A stretch of DNA of 40,839 bases from an uncultured Holophagaceae bacterium (GCA_903863195.1 CAIPAY010000067.1:1-40839); one strand, 5' to 3'. Positions 24,764 to 33,746 are shown, numbered from the stretch's first letter. A program made the numbers and translations. Notes: generated by a model not told the origin, from the letters alone.

Positions 24764-25294
24764 TTGCGCATCGTTGCCGGCACACTGAAGGGTCGCCGCC
24801 TCGTGGCACCTCCTCCCGGCGACCTGCGGGTGCGCCCAACCTCCGACCGGGCCCGGGAAGCGCTCTTCTCCATCCTCCAGCGCTGGCCCCAGGGCCCCTT
24901 CCTGGACCTCTGCGCCGGTACCGGGGCGGTCGGGCTCGAGGCCCACTCCCGGGGCTACACGCCCGTGGTGTGCCTGGAGTCTGCGGAACCCGGCTGGACC
25001 TGCCTCCAGAAGAACGCGGCGGGCCTGCCGGTCCAGGCCCTGCGCGGCGACCTCCGCAAGTACGCCGCCAAGGCCTTCGCAGGGCAGGCGGTGATCTTCC
25101 TGGATCCGCCCTACGAGCGGGCGGCGGACCTGTGGGTCCGCCTCGCGGCGACCCTGCGGGCGTGGATCGCCTCAGATGGCGTCCTGGTCTTCGAAACGGC
25201 CCGCGAGACCGCGCTGGAATTACAGACAGGCTGGAAGCTGGCCGAAATACGGGAATATGGCTCAGCCCGATTCCATCTCTGGATCCCTGCCTGA
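24764..25294 (+). CDS. rsmD: 16S rRNA (guanine-966-N2)-methyltransferase RsmD
   Basis: Methylates G966 of 16S rRNA using S-adenosylmethionine. The 176-residue protein begins MRIVAGTLKGRRL, the family's signature N terminus, then VRPTSDRAREALFSIL, the SAM-binding FLDLCAGTGAVGLEA and the catalytic FLDPPYE (the DPPY motif of N-methyltransferases). The start is TTG at 24764, set by the family N terminus; no strong ribosome site is visible, and the fabH stop is eight bases upstream. The last 38 bases overlap the start of the chemoreceptor gene in another frame. Confidence 0.93.
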   Translation: MRIVAGTLKGRRLVAPPPGDLRVRPTSDRAREALFSILQRWPQGPFLDLCAGTGAVGLEAHSRGYTPVVCLESAEPGWTCLQKNAAGLPVQALRGDLRKYAAKAFAGQAVIFLDPPYERAADLWVRLAATLRAWIASDGVLVFETARETALELQTGWKLAEIREYGSARFHLWIPA

Positions 25295-27803
25295 ATTCAA
25301 GGCGGAGCCTGCGGTTCAGCTGGGGAAGGCCGACCGAGAGCAGGTGCTGCGGCATCTGAGCCTGGGCACCGGCGTCATCTGGGTCCTGCTGTTCTTCGTG
25401 ACGGCCATCCTGCTGGTGTTTGTGGCACCCCCGGGCTTCCGCTTCAGCGCCAAGGGCGTCCTGCTGGCCCTGGGCTGCCTCCTGCTGACCGGCGGCGGGA
25501 ACCTCCTCCAGGTCCGGCACTTCGGACGGCACCTCGCCGAACGGGACCTGGGCCCCGAGTCCTACCGGCTGCTGACCCGCTTCCCCCAGTCCTCCTCGCT
25601 CCTCTATTTCCTGATGGGCCTGGGCCTGAGCATCGGGGGCTACCTCTGGATGAAGCTCTACCTGGGCCAGAGTGTCTGGATCAGCTTCATCACCGCGGCG
25701 ATGTTCTGCACCCTGGTGGTCATCAGCGCCATTTGCCACTACTTCATCGCCAAGCAGAACCTCATGAGGCTCTACAAGCTCCTGGCGGGCCAGCCTGGGT
25801 TCAATGACTCCTTCGCGCGGTTCTCCACCAGCCTGCGGGCGAAGTTCGGCTTCGGGTTCCTAGGTATCACTGGCGGGGTGCTCCTCGTCTCCATTCTCGT
25901 GTCCGGCTTGACCCTGCAGTCCTCGATCCGGGCGAAGACCGCGAGGTATGCGCAGAACGAGCTGGTGAACCTCGGGGACTCTGTGGCCTTCGTGTCCGAG
26001 ATGAACACCACCCCGGAGGACCTGGAAGCGTTTCTGGGAACGCTGAAGCTCGGCGTCGGGGGCGGGGTCTCCCTGCGTCTGTCGGCGGCCCGGGGCGGCC
26101 GGGTGCTGGGATCGCGCCTCCAGCCTGCGGGCGGCGGGGACATCGTGGTGGTCCAGGCCCTGCCGGACGGCTCGGAGCTGCGCGCCGTGATCCCGGAAGC
26201 CGAGTATGCCGACGCCATCTGGAAAGCCCTTCGGCCCAACCTGGCCATCCTGGTCCTGGCGGCCGCCTTCCTCGCCTACTTCATTCCCCTGATCCTGCGC
26301 GATGTGCAGCGCCCCCTGCTGCTCCTGACCCGCAACACCCAGCGGGTGGGCGAAGGGCGCATCGACCGCCTGGAGCCCGTCTACAGCGATGACGAAGTGA
26401 CCGCGCTGGTGCAGGGCTTCGGCCACATGGTGGGCAGCCTGCGGGGCATGGTCCTCCAGATCCGGTCCGCCAGCCGCGACCTGGCCAAGGCCAGCACCCT
26501 CATCCGCGAGTCCGGCGACGGGGTTCGGCACTCCAACTCCGGCCAGCGTGAGCTCATCGAGGCCTTCCACCACGAGATCAACGAGCTGACGGACACCTCC
26601 ATCGGCATCAGCGCAAGCTCCATGCAGCTGAGCCTCGCCTCCGAGAGCACCAACACCACCATCGTGGAGATGGCCGCCAGCGTCCAGCAGATCAACCAGA
26701 GCATGGATGAGCTCCTCCTCGTCGTGGAGGGCATCACCTCCGCCATCCGGGACTTCGACGTCGCCATCAAGAACGTGGGCAAGAACATCGACCACCTGGC
26801 CGGCCATGCGGAGCACACCAAGGAGTTCGCCGAGAACCTGGAGCAGAGCACCTCCGCCATCGACGACAGCGTGAAGATCGCCCAGCGCTACACCAAGAAG
26901 GTCATCCACAACGCGGGCCGGGGCATGGAGCTGGTGGCCCGGAACCGCGAGAAGATCCAGGTCATCGAGCGCGTCGTGCAGGACTTCCACGGCACCACCC
27001 GCACCTTGCTGCAGCTCGGCGCGGACATCGCCAAGATCCTCGACTACATCGGCGATCACACCCAGCAGACCAACATGCTGGCCCTGAACGCGGCCATCAT
27101 CGCATCGCAGGGCGGCTCCGGGGTGGACCAGTCCAAGGGCTTCTCGGTGGTGGCGGACGAGATCAAGGTGCTCTCGGAACAGACCAGCCGGTCGACCCAG
27201 GAGATCCAGCAGATCATCGGCACCCTCCAGGCGGAGATCCGGAAGGCCTACCAGCAGGTGGAGCTGGGGCTGGACGCGGTCCGGGACGGGGCCGACTCCG
27301 TGGGGCAGAGCGAGCTGGCGCTGCAGGCCATCCTTGAGTCCGTGAGCGAGACGGACATGGTGGTGGAGAGCATCCACTCGGAGACCCTCCAGCAGGCGGG
27401 GCAGGCTTCCCTGATCCACGAGGCCAACCGCAACATCCACAACCAGGTGGAGACCATCCGCACGGTGATCGAGGAGCAGCAGCAGACCAGCAACTACATC
27501 CTCTCACTGGCCATGAATGTCCAGCAGGCCACCTCCGTGGTGCGCGACTCGACCCGGGAGCAGAGCACGGGCAGCGACGAGATCGCCAAGGCCACCGAGC
27601 AGGTCCGCGCTCTGGCCAGCCACCTCCACGAGATCCTGGCCCGCCAGGAGGACCACGTGGTCTCCCTGAAAGAGACCATGAACCGGGTGCTCGGGAAGGC
27701 CCTGGAGAGCGAGCGGGCCATCGAGACATCGAACGGGGCGGTGGAGGAGCTGGGGCTGCAGGTCCACATGCTCAACCGCGAGGTGAACCTCTTCAAGTTC
27801 TAG
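25257..27803 (+). CDS. Methyl-accepting chemotaxis protein with multi-pass membrane domain
   Basis: A chemoreceptor of 848 residues. The N-terminal half has about six hydrophobic helices (near 36-58, 65-82, 112-130, 138-162, 196-218 and 339-358), with a soluble segment of about 120 residues between the last two, instead of the usual two-helix periplasmic sensor. A HAMP domain follows (about 360-412, RPLLLLTRNTQRVGEGRIDR). A long coiled coil carries the conserved signalling tip near 600-640, HTQQTNMLALNAAI and KGFSVVADEIKVLSEQTSRS, where CheA and CheW dock. No CheR-tethering pentapeptide ends the protein (LNREVNLFKF). The ATG at 25257 lies within the end of rsmD. It is the probable partner of the nearby CheA and CheW; the ligand is unknown. 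Confidence 0.9.
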   Translation: MAQPDSISGSLPEFKAEPAVQLGKADREQVLRHLSLGTGVIWVLLFFVTAILLVFVAPPGFRFSAKGVLLALGCLLLTGGGNLLQVRHFGRHLAERDLGPESYRLLTRFPQSSSLLYFLMGLGLSIGGYLWMKLYLGQSVWISFITAAMFCTLVVISAICHYFIAKQNLMRLYKLLAGQPGFNDSFARFSTSLRAKFGFGFLGITGGVLLVSILVSGLTLQSSIRAKTARYAQNELVNLGDSVAFVSEMNTTPEDLEAFLGTLKLGVGGGVSLRLSAARGGRVLGSRLQPAGGGDIVVVQALPDGSELRAVIPEAEYADAIWKALRPNLAILVLAAAFLAYFIPLILRDVQRPLLLLTRNTQRVGEGRIDRLEPVYSDDEVTALVQGFGHMVGSLRGMVLQIRSASRDLAKASTLIRESGDGVRHSNSGQRELIEAFHHEINELTDTSIGISASSMQLSLASESTNTTIVEMAASVQQINQSMDELLLVVEGITSAIRDFDVAIKNVGKNIDHLAGHAEHTKEFAENLEQSTSAIDDSVKIAQRYTKKVIHNAGRGMELVARNREKIQVIERVVQDFHGTTRTLLQLGADIAKILDYIGDHTQQTNMLALNAAIIASQGGSGVDQSKGFSVVADEIKVLSEQTSRSTQEIQQIIGTLQAEIRKAYQQVELGLDAVRDGADSVGQSELALQAILESVSETDMVVESIHSETLQQAGQASLIHEANRNIHNQVETIRTVIEEQQQTSNYILSLAMNVQQATSVVRDSTREQSTGSDEIAKATEQVRALASHLHEILARQEDHVVSLKETMNRVLGKALESERAIETSNGAVEELGLQVHMLNREVNLFKF

Positions 27804-27815
27804 CGCGTAAGCTAC

Positions 27816-27824
27816 TGCTAGGCT
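27816..27824 (+). promoter_or_regulatory. Extended -10 element upstream of the sensor kinase
   Basis: TGCTAGGCT lies in the 47-base gap before the kinase ATG at 27851. It matches a motif recurring before other genes in this window (4572-4580, 33718-33726, 39434-39442). No clear -35 is seen. Confidence 0.3.
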
Positions 27825-27850
27825 GATAGCCGATTCCCCGGGCTTCGTGC

Positions 27851-29521
27851 ATGTATCGTCTCTCCATCAAGACCAAGCTGAGCACCGTCATCAGCATCCT
27901 GGTGCTCTCCTTCATCGCCTTCAACCTGCTCTACTACCCGCGCTGGGTGGAGCAGCAGATCCGCACCCAGGCTGAGCTCAGCGCCCGCCAGGTGGCCGAA
28001 ACGGCCAGCTACGCCCTCGGTCCCGCCGTCAGCGCCGGCAGCACCCGGGACATCGCCCGGGTGCTCCAGGGGGTGCAGAACATCCCGGCCTTCCGCTTCA
28101 GCGCGGTCTTCGGGTCCAAGGGCGAGCCCCTGGACAGCACGCCGACCACCCCCGAGTGGGCCATGGGGCAGCTGCTGAAAGACGGCATCTCCCACACCTA
28201 CGCGCGGCGGGAGGACAACATGCTGGTGGCGGTGGCTCCTGTGTTCTACGAGGAGCCCCGGGCGGATCAGGTGGGGACGCTGGTCCTCGGGTTCACCACG
28301 GAAGGCACCCAGCGGGCCGTGCGGGAGAACATCAGGGCCAGCCTGACCGTGGGGCTGGTCACCCTGGTCCTGGGCATCCTGGCGGCGGTGGTCCTCTCGA
28401 ACCGCTACCTTCGCCCGGTGATCGAGCTCACCGAGGCCGCCCAGAAGGTGGCCTCGGGCAGCCTGGAGACGGTCTCCGTGAAGGTCACCACCCGGGACGA
28501 GATCCAGGATCTCAGCCACTCCTTCGAGGTCATGACCGACAAGCTCCGGATCTCCCGGGATGAGATCGAGCGGCAGAACCGGCTGCTCGAATACCGCGTC
28601 CAGGAGCGCACCCGGCAGCTCATGGAGACCATCTGGGAGCTTGAGGAGATCCGCGCCAACCTGGAGCAGCTGGTGCTGGACCGCACCAAGGGCCTCGAGC
28701 AGAGCCGCACGGAGCTGAAGGCCTGGGCCGGCACCCTGGAGGAGAAGGTCCACGAGAAGACCCAGGAGCTGCGGGACCTCAACGAGAACCTGGTCGCCAG
28801 CTTCCAGAAGCTGAAGGAAGTGGACCACCTCAAGGACGAGTTCCTGGCCAACATGAGCCACGAGCTCAGGACCCCGCTGAACTCCATCATCGGCTTCTCC
28901 GGCATGCTGATGCAGGATCCGCATGGGCGCCTGGGCGTGGAGGCGAAGGAGGATCTCCAGATCATCTACCAGAACGGTCGGTCCCTCCTGGGCCTCATTG
29001 ATTCAATCCTGGACCTTTCCAAGATCGAAGCGGGCAAGATGGAGCTGCTGCTGGAGGAGGTCGATCCCATGCTTCTGCTCGACGAGGTGAAGGCCATGGC
29101 GGCCGGGCTCATCAAGGGCCGCCCCATCACCCTCGAGTACCAGCGGCCCGCCGAAGAGATCCGGGTCATGGGCGACGCTGACCGCTTGCGCCAGGTCTTC
29201 ACGAACCTGGCCGGCAATGCCGTCAAGTTCACGGAAGCAGGCACCGTGCGCATCTCGGCCGCCCGGGAGGGCCGGATGTTCCGGGTCCGCATCCAGGACA
29301 CCGGCATCGGCATGAATGAGGCTGAGCTGGGCCGCCTCTTCATCCCGTTCCAGCAGGTGGACGGCAGCATCACCCGGCGCTTCGGCGGCACCGGCCTGGG
29401 CCTTGCCATCAGCCAGCGGTTCATGGGCCTGATGGCCGGGCGCATCACCGCCAGCAGCCGCAAGGGAGAGGGCAGCGTCTTCATGATGGAGATGCCGGTC
29501 ATCCCGGGTGGGCGCGCATGA
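27851..29521 (+). CDS. Membrane sensor histidine kinase (HAMP, coiled coil, HisKA, HATPase)
   Basis: A 556-residue transmembrane histidine kinase. An N-terminal helix (about 11-28) and a second (about 166-185) bracket a small periplasmic sensor domain. A HAMP domain follows (about 186-240), then a long coiled coil (about 245-325) with heptads such as ELEEIRANLEQLVLDRTKGL. The HisKA domain has His337 in ANMSHELRTPLNSIIGFSG. The HATPase domain has the N box FTNLAGNAVKFT, DTGIGM and GGTGLGLAISQRFM. It resembles kinases of hybrid phosphorelays. Its last codons overlap the next gene by ATGA (29518-29521), so the receiver of that protein is the obvious phosphate acceptor. Confidence 0.92.
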   Translation: MYRLSIKTKLSTVISILVLSFIAFNLLYYPRWVEQQIRTQAELSARQVAETASYALGPAVSAGSTRDIARVLQGVQNIPAFRFSAVFGSKGEPLDSTPTTPEWAMGQLLKDGISHTYARREDNMLVAVAPVFYEEPRADQVGTLVLGFTTEGTQRAVRENIRASLTVGLVTLVLGILAAVVLSNRYLRPVIELTEAAQKVASGSLETVSVKVTTRDEIQDLSHSFEVMTDKLRISRDEIERQNRLLEYRVQERTRQLMETIWELEEIRANLEQLVLDRTKGLEQSRTELKAWAGTLEEKVHEKTQELRDLNENLVASFQKLKEVDHLKDEFLANMSHELRTPLNSIIGFSGMLMQDPHGRLGVEAKEDLQIIYQNGRSLLGLIDSILDLSKIEAGKMELLLEEVDPMLLLDEVKAMAAGLIKGRPITLEYQRPAEEIRVMGDADRLRQVFTNLAGNAVKFTEAGTVRISAAREGRMFRVRIQDTGIGMNEAELGRLFIPFQQVDGSITRRFGGTGLGLAISQRFMGLMAGRITASSRKGEGSVFMMEMPVIPGGRA

Positions 29522-31329
29522 GCGACCCGGTCCGCATCCTCTGCATCGAAGACAACCCCATGAACTGGCGGCTGGTCCAGCGGCTGCTGTCCCAGGCCGG
29601 CTACGAGATGCACTGGGCCGCCGAGGGGCTCAAGGGCTGCGAGTTGGCCCTGAGGCTGGCACCCGCGCTCATCCTGCTGGACATCAACCTGCCGGACCTG
29701 TCCGGGTTCGAGGTGGCCACCAAGCTGCGCCAGAACCCGAACCTGGCGGACACCCTCATCGTGGCCCTGACGGCCAAGTCCATGCGCCACGACCGGGAGA
29801 CGGCCCTGGTCACGGGCTGCGACGGCTTCATCTCCAAGCCCATCGACCCCTTCGTGTTTGTCGCCCAGGTCGAGGCCTACCTCGGGGGGCAGCGCGACCG
29901 GCTTGAGCTGGGCCGGGAGAAGGCCGCCCTGCGCCAGTTCAGCCAGCAGGTGGTGGACCATCTTGAGGTCCAGCTGCGGGAGGCCCAGGAGAGCAACCGG
30001 AAGCTGCTGGAGGTCCAGGGCCAGCTGGAGCAGAGGAGCCAGAGCCTCTCCCGGCTGCTGTCCCTGAGCCAGGACATCATCCCGCTCCGGGACACCCATG
30101 CCATCCTCTTGCGGGTGCTGGACCAGCTGGCGACGGACCTGGGCTTCGACCACCTCTGCTGCTACCACCTGCACGACAGCGGGGCCTATTTCCAGGGCCT
30201 GGCCCTGACCCCGGAGGGCCTCCGCGAGACCCCGGTGCTCCTCATGGACCACCCCCTGGTCGCCTGGACCGAGGCGCTGGCTGGGGGCAAGGTGCTCTCC
30301 GGCGCCGATGTCCGGCAGTCCGGCTGCTGGCAGCCGGGCATCGGGCTGAACCTCTGGGCTCCCCTGGCCCACCCTCTGCTCATTCCCCTCCGCAGCCGCT
30401 CGGGCGAGGACCAGCTCTGGGGCTTCCTCACCGCGGACCGGGCCCTGGCGGCCTACCAGCCCTTCGAGCTGGAGCTCGTCGCCATGCACACGGGCCTACT
30501 CCATGTGAGCCTTGAGAACGCCGGCCTGATCACACACCTGGAGCAGACCAGCCGCGCCCTGGGAACCAGCTATGAGGGGCTCGAAGCGGCCTATGTCGAG
30601 CTGAAGGAGGCCCAGCGGGCACTGGGGCACCAGAACCAGAAGACCGCCCTGGGGGGCCTGTTCCTCAACATGGCGAGGCGCCTGGAGGGACCGGTGCAGA
30701 GCCTCCGGCAGGAGAGTTCCGCCCTGGCATTGTTCATGGACCGCCCCGAGGTGCCAGCCCCCGAGGAGCGGGTGGAGTGCCACCGGGCCATGGGCGAGAT
30801 CCAGGGAGCCATCGACCGCGTGGATCGGCTGGTCCGAGCCATGCTCCGGCGCGCGGGCCAGGAACGCTCCGGCAGCCCGGAGTGGCTGCGCCTCCACGAG
30901 CTCTTCCAGGAGGAGCTGGAGTTGACGAGGGCCGCCGGGGCGCTGCCGGACGGCCAGCGCGTGGTGCTGGAGCTGGCGGCCCCGGTGGACCGGATCTTCG
31001 GCGTAAGCGCCGACTTCTCCGATGTGCTGGGGCACCTGTTCGAGCACTCGCTCGAGGGTGGGCCGGGACAGATCACCCTTCGCACCGCTTCGGGCGAGGG
31101 TCAGTTCCAGTTCGAAGTCGAGGACGATGGGGCTTCCATCGATCCTGCGTTCCTGGCCGCCGCCTTCGAGCCCTTTCCGGCCCTGCGGCCGGAGCCCACG
31201 GAGACCGGCCGCAGGCCCGGGCATGGACTCTCCGCCTGCGTCCAGCTGCTGAACGCCTACGGCGGAACCGTGGAGATCCTGCCCCGGGACCGGGGCTCCC
31301 GAGTGCGGATCAGCCTGCCGCTGGAGTGA
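29518..31329 (+). CDS. Receiver-GAF protein with degenerate histidine-kinase module
   Basis: A 603-residue signalling protein. Residues 1-124 are a canonical receiver: acidic EDN at 11-13, phospho-acceptor Asp55 (LLDINLPD), the switch threonine in ALTAKS and Lys107 (SKPID). A coiled coil (about 128-185) leads to a GAF-like domain (about 190-330). The rest aligns with a kinase core but is degraded: where HisKA has AHELNNPL this protein has ARRLEGPV, with Arg387 in place of the histidine, and the ATPase N box is LFEHSLEGG. A late GHGLSACVQLLNAYGGTVEI still resembles the G2 region. It therefore probably cannot autophosphorylate and may act as a scaffold or allosteric partner (inference). It is translationally coupled to the upstream kinase. 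Confidence 0.85.
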   Translation: MSDPVRILCIEDNPMNWRLVQRLLSQAGYEMHWAAEGLKGCELALRLAPALILLDINLPDLSGFEVATKLRQNPNLADTLIVALTAKSMRHDRETALVTGCDGFISKPIDPFVFVAQVEAYLGGQRDRLELGREKAALRQFSQQVVDHLEVQLREAQESNRKLLEVQGQLEQRSQSLSRLLSLSQDIIPLRDTHAILLRVLDQLATDLGFDHLCCYHLHDSGAYFQGLALTPEGLRETPVLLMDHPLVAWTEALAGGKVLSGADVRQSGCWQPGIGLNLWAPLAHPLLIPLRSRSGEDQLWGFLTADRALAAYQPFELELVAMHTGLLHVSLENAGLITHLEQTSRALGTSYEGLEAAYVELKEAQRALGHQNQKTALGGLFLNMARRLEGPVQSLRQESSALALFMDRPEVPAPEERVECHRAMGEIQGAIDRVDRLVRAMLRRAGQERSGSPEWLRLHELFQEELELTRAAGALPDGQRVVLELAAPVDRIFGVSADFSDVLGHLFEHSLEGGPGQITLRTASGEGQFQFEVEDDGASIDPAFLAAAFEPFPALRPEPTETGRRPGHGLSACVQLLNAYGGTVEILPRDRGSRVRISLPLE

Positions 31330-31391
31330 CGGGAGGGCCTGGACTCTGGCATTCTGCAAGATCCCTGTCCGTACGTGAATGAGGAGTCCCC

Positions 31392-32438
31392 ATGAAACGC
31401 CTGTTGTTCGCCGCTCTCTGCCCGCTGCTCCTGGTCGCCCAGCCCGCACCCACGATGAGCCTGGTGGACGCCCGGGAGACCCACTTCCGCAACCCCGTCA
31501 AGCTCACGGCCACCGGCTCCAATGCGGAGGCCTACTGGTCCACGGACGGCAAGAAGATCATCTTCCAGAGCACCCGGGACGGCTATCCCTGCGATCAGCT
31601 CTACACCATGAACGCCGACGGCTCGGAGCAGAAGCGCGTCAGCACCGGCAAGGGGCGGGTCACCTGCGGCTGGTGGCTGCCGGGCGACAGGAAGATCATC
31701 TTCGCCAGCACCCACGGCGCCGGCCCCGAGTGCCCGGAGGGGCCGCCCTACACGCCGGGCAAGTACCAGTGGCCCGTATTCCAGGGCTTTGACCTCTACA
31801 TCGCCAACGCGGACGGCTCGGACGCCAAGCCCTTCCTGCCGGCCACGGGCTACGACGCCGAAGCCACCACCTCCCCCAACGGTAAGTGGATCATCTTCAC
31901 GAGCGAGCGGGGCGGCGATGTCGACATCTGGCGCGTGGACCTCGACGGCAAGCACCTGCTCCAGCTCACGGATGGCGTGGGCTACGACGGCGGCGCCGTG
32001 TTCAGCCCCGACTCCAAGCTCATTGCCTGGCGCACGAACTACCCCAAGGGCGCTGAGGCCACGGCGAAATACAAGACCCTGCTGAAGCAGCACCTCGTCG
32101 AGCCCATGGCCATGGACATCTGGGTGATGAACGCGGACGGCACCGGCAAGCGGCAGGTGTCGAACCTGCCCGGGGCCGCCTTCGCGCCGATATTCACCCC
32201 GGACGGCAAGGGCATCATCTTCGCCTCCAACCACCACGACGACCAGGGCAGGGGCCGCGGGTTCGACCTCTTCCGCATCAACCTGGACGGCACCGGTCTG
32301 GAGCGCATTACCTGGACCGGCGGCTTCAACTCCTTCCCCCACTTCAGCCCCGACGGCAAGCGCCTGGTCTGGGTGAGCGGCCGCGCGCCCCGGGGCCCCC
32401 GCCAGTTCGACGTCTGCGTCGCCGAGTGGCTGCCTTGA
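31392..32438 (+). CDS. Exported TolB-like PD40 beta-propeller protein
   Basis: A 348-residue exported protein with a signal peptide (MKRLLFAALCPLLLVAQPAP) and about six PD40/TolB-type propeller blades. Repeats of the form SPDGKxIxFxS recur: STDGKKIIFQSTRDG, LPGDRKIIFASTHG, SPNGKWIIFTSERGG, SPDSKLIAWRTN, TPDGKGIIFASNHHD and SPDGKRLVWVSGR, each followed by a LYxMNADGS-like strand. The ATG follows GAGGAG, a good ribosome site. It is not TolB itself: the N-terminal TolB domain is absent and no other tol gene is near. Its function is unknown; such propellers usually bind proteins or substrates in the periplasm. It overlaps the GmhB-like gene by 13 bases. Confidence 0.85.
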   Translation: MKRLLFAALCPLLLVAQPAPTMSLVDARETHFRNPVKLTATGSNAEAYWSTDGKKIIFQSTRDGYPCDQLYTMNADGSEQKRVSTGKGRVTCGWWLPGDRKIIFASTHGAGPECPEGPPYTPGKYQWPVFQGFDLYIANADGSDAKPFLPATGYDAEATTSPNGKWIIFTSERGGDVDIWRVDLDGKHLLQLTDGVGYDGGAVFSPDSKLIAWRTNYPKGAEATAKYKTLLKQHLVEPMAMDIWVMNADGTGKRQVSNLPGAAFAPIFTPDGKGIIFASNHHDDQGRGRGFDLFRINLDGTGLERITWTGGFNSFPHFSPDGKRLVWVSGRAPRGPRQFDVCVAEWLP

Positions 32439-32986
32439 AGCCAGCCATCTTCCTGGACCGCGATGGCACCATCAATGAGGAAGTGGATCACCTTTGCGAT
32501 CCTGACAAGCTCGTCCTGATCCCGGGCGCCGCAGCTGCCGTCGCCCGGCTCAACGCCCTCGGCATTCCCGTGGTGGTCGTCACCAACCAGAGCGGCATCG
32601 GCCGGGGCCGCTTCAGCTGGGAGGACTTCGACTCAGTCATGGACCGCATGGCGGTCCTGCTGGCCGCAGAGCACGCCCGCGTCGACGCGATCTACGCCGC
32701 CCCCCACCACCAGGAAGGGCAGGGGGAATACGCCGTGGCTGACCACCCGGAGCGGAAGCCCAATCCGGGCATGCTGGTCCGGGCCGCTGACGAGCATGGG
32801 CTGGACCTCTCCCGCTCCTGGATGGTGGGGGACAAGGCCATCGACCTGGACGCCGGGCGCCGGGCCGGGTGCAAGGTCGCCCTGGTCCGCACAGGCTACG
32901 GGCACAAGGTGGACGGCTCCCAGGCGGACCTCGTGGCGGCGGATCTGCCGGCGGTCCTGGAGCAGATCCTGGCCCAGTGGCCATGA
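32426..32986 (+). CDS. gmhB: GmhB-like HAD phosphatase (D-glycero-D-manno-heptose 1,7-bisphosphate 7-phosphatase)
   Basis: A HAD-IIIA phosphatase of 186 residues, most like GmhB, which removes the 7-phosphate in ADP-heptose synthesis for LPS. The nucleophile motif is FLDRDGTIN (Asp11, Asp13), motif II VVVTNQSGIGRG, and motif III-IV RKPNPGML with MVGDKAIDLDAGRRAG. The usual GmhB zinc loop (C-x-H...C-x-C) is altered here to APHH...DHPE, keeping one His but losing the cysteines. Related HisB-N-type phosphatases also belong to this group, so the exact substrate is less certain. The start is GTG at 32426; a TTG at 32435 is an alternative. It overlaps sfsA by ATGA. Confidence 0.8.
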   Translation: MAALKPAIFLDRDGTINEEVDHLCDPDKLVLIPGAAAAVARLNALGIPVVVVTNQSGIGRGRFSWEDFDSVMDRMAVLLAAEHARVDAIYAAPHHQEGQGEYAVADHPERKPNPGMLVRAADEHGLDLSRSWMVGDKAIDLDAGRRAGCKVALVRTGYGHKVDGSQADLVAADLPAVLEQILAQWP

Positions 32987-33723
32987 TCCTGGTCGAGAGG
33001 ACAGGCCTGGTCCCGGGCCTTCTCCTCGAGCGCTACAAGCGGTTCCTGGCGGATGTGCGCCTGGCGGACGGCAGCGTGGTCACCGCCCACACCACCAACA
33101 CCGGCTCCATGAAGACCTGCTGGGAGCCCGGCGACCGGGTGCTGCTGGAGCGGGCCGCGAACCCCGATCGCAAGCTGAAGTTCACCTGGCTGGCGGTGGA
33201 GCGCGGCGGCGGCTGGGTGGGCGTGGAGACCGGCATGCCCAACAAGGTGGTGGCCGAGGCCGCCCGGCGGGATGCCCTGCCGGGACTGCCCGGCCTGCGG
33301 GAGGTCCGCACCGAGGTCAAGTACGGCGCCGAGCGCAGCCGCATCGACGTGCTGGCTCTGGACGGCGAGGGCCGCCAGGTCTTCATCGAGGTGAAGAACA
33401 CCACCCTCAAGGACCGGGACTGGGGCCTCTTCCCGGACGCGGTCACGGAGCGCGGCACCAAGCACCTGCGGGAGCTCCAGGCCATGGTGCGCGAGGGCCA
33501 CCGCGCCGCCATCGCCCTGTTCGTCCACCGCACCGATGTGGACCGCTTCGACGCGGCGCGGGAGATCGATCCGGTCTATGCCGCAGAGCTGGACCGCGCG
33601 GCGGCGGCCGGGGTCCTGGTGCTCCCGCTGGCTGTGCGCCTTGTCACAACTGAGGATGCTAGTGGTCTGTGGAGTCTGGGCTGGGAGCTGCCGGGCCTTC
33701 TGCCCTGGTTGCGGCGGGGCTAG
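32983..33723 (+). CDS. sfsA: SfsA family protein (sugar fermentation stimulation homolog)
   Basis: A 246-residue SfsA-family protein. The N-terminal OB-like part has RYKRFLADVRL and the signature HTTNTGSMKTCWEPGDRV. The C-terminal part has the nuclease-like core VFIEVKNTTL and FPDAVTERGTKHLREL, whose conserved Asp, Glu and Lys resemble the PD-(D/E)XK fold. The family was named from E. coli maltose-metabolism effects; its molecular function is not settled. The ATG at 32983 overlaps the gmhB stop, so the two are coupled. Its TAG stop is the beginning of a TAGACT -10-like element before gcvT. Confidence 0.92.
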   Translation: MILVERTGLVPGLLLERYKRFLADVRLADGSVVTAHTTNTGSMKTCWEPGDRVLLERAANPDRKLKFTWLAVERGGGWVGVETGMPNKVVAEAARRDALPGLPGLREVRTEVKYGAERSRIDVLALDGEGRQVFIEVKNTTLKDRDWGLFPDAVTERGTKHLRELQAMVREGHRAAIALFVHRTDVDRFDAAREIDPVYAAELDRAAAAGVLVLPLAVRLVTTEDASGLWSLGWELPGLLPWLRRG

Positions 33724-33726
33724 ACT
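33718..33726 (+). promoter_or_regulatory. -10-like element before gcvT
   Basis: GGCTAGACT ends 20 bases before the gcvT ATG and overlaps the sfsA stop codon. It belongs to the recurring GCTAG-type motif of this window. No glycine riboswitch fits in the 23-base gap. Confidence 0.3.
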
Positions 33727-33746
33727 GAGACCTCAAGGAGTCCTTG

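Noticed and set aside
33724..33746. Glycine riboswitch before gcvT
   Set aside because: Only 23 bases separate sfsA and gcvT, and the 60-base gcvT-gcvH gap holds repeats, not an aptamer.
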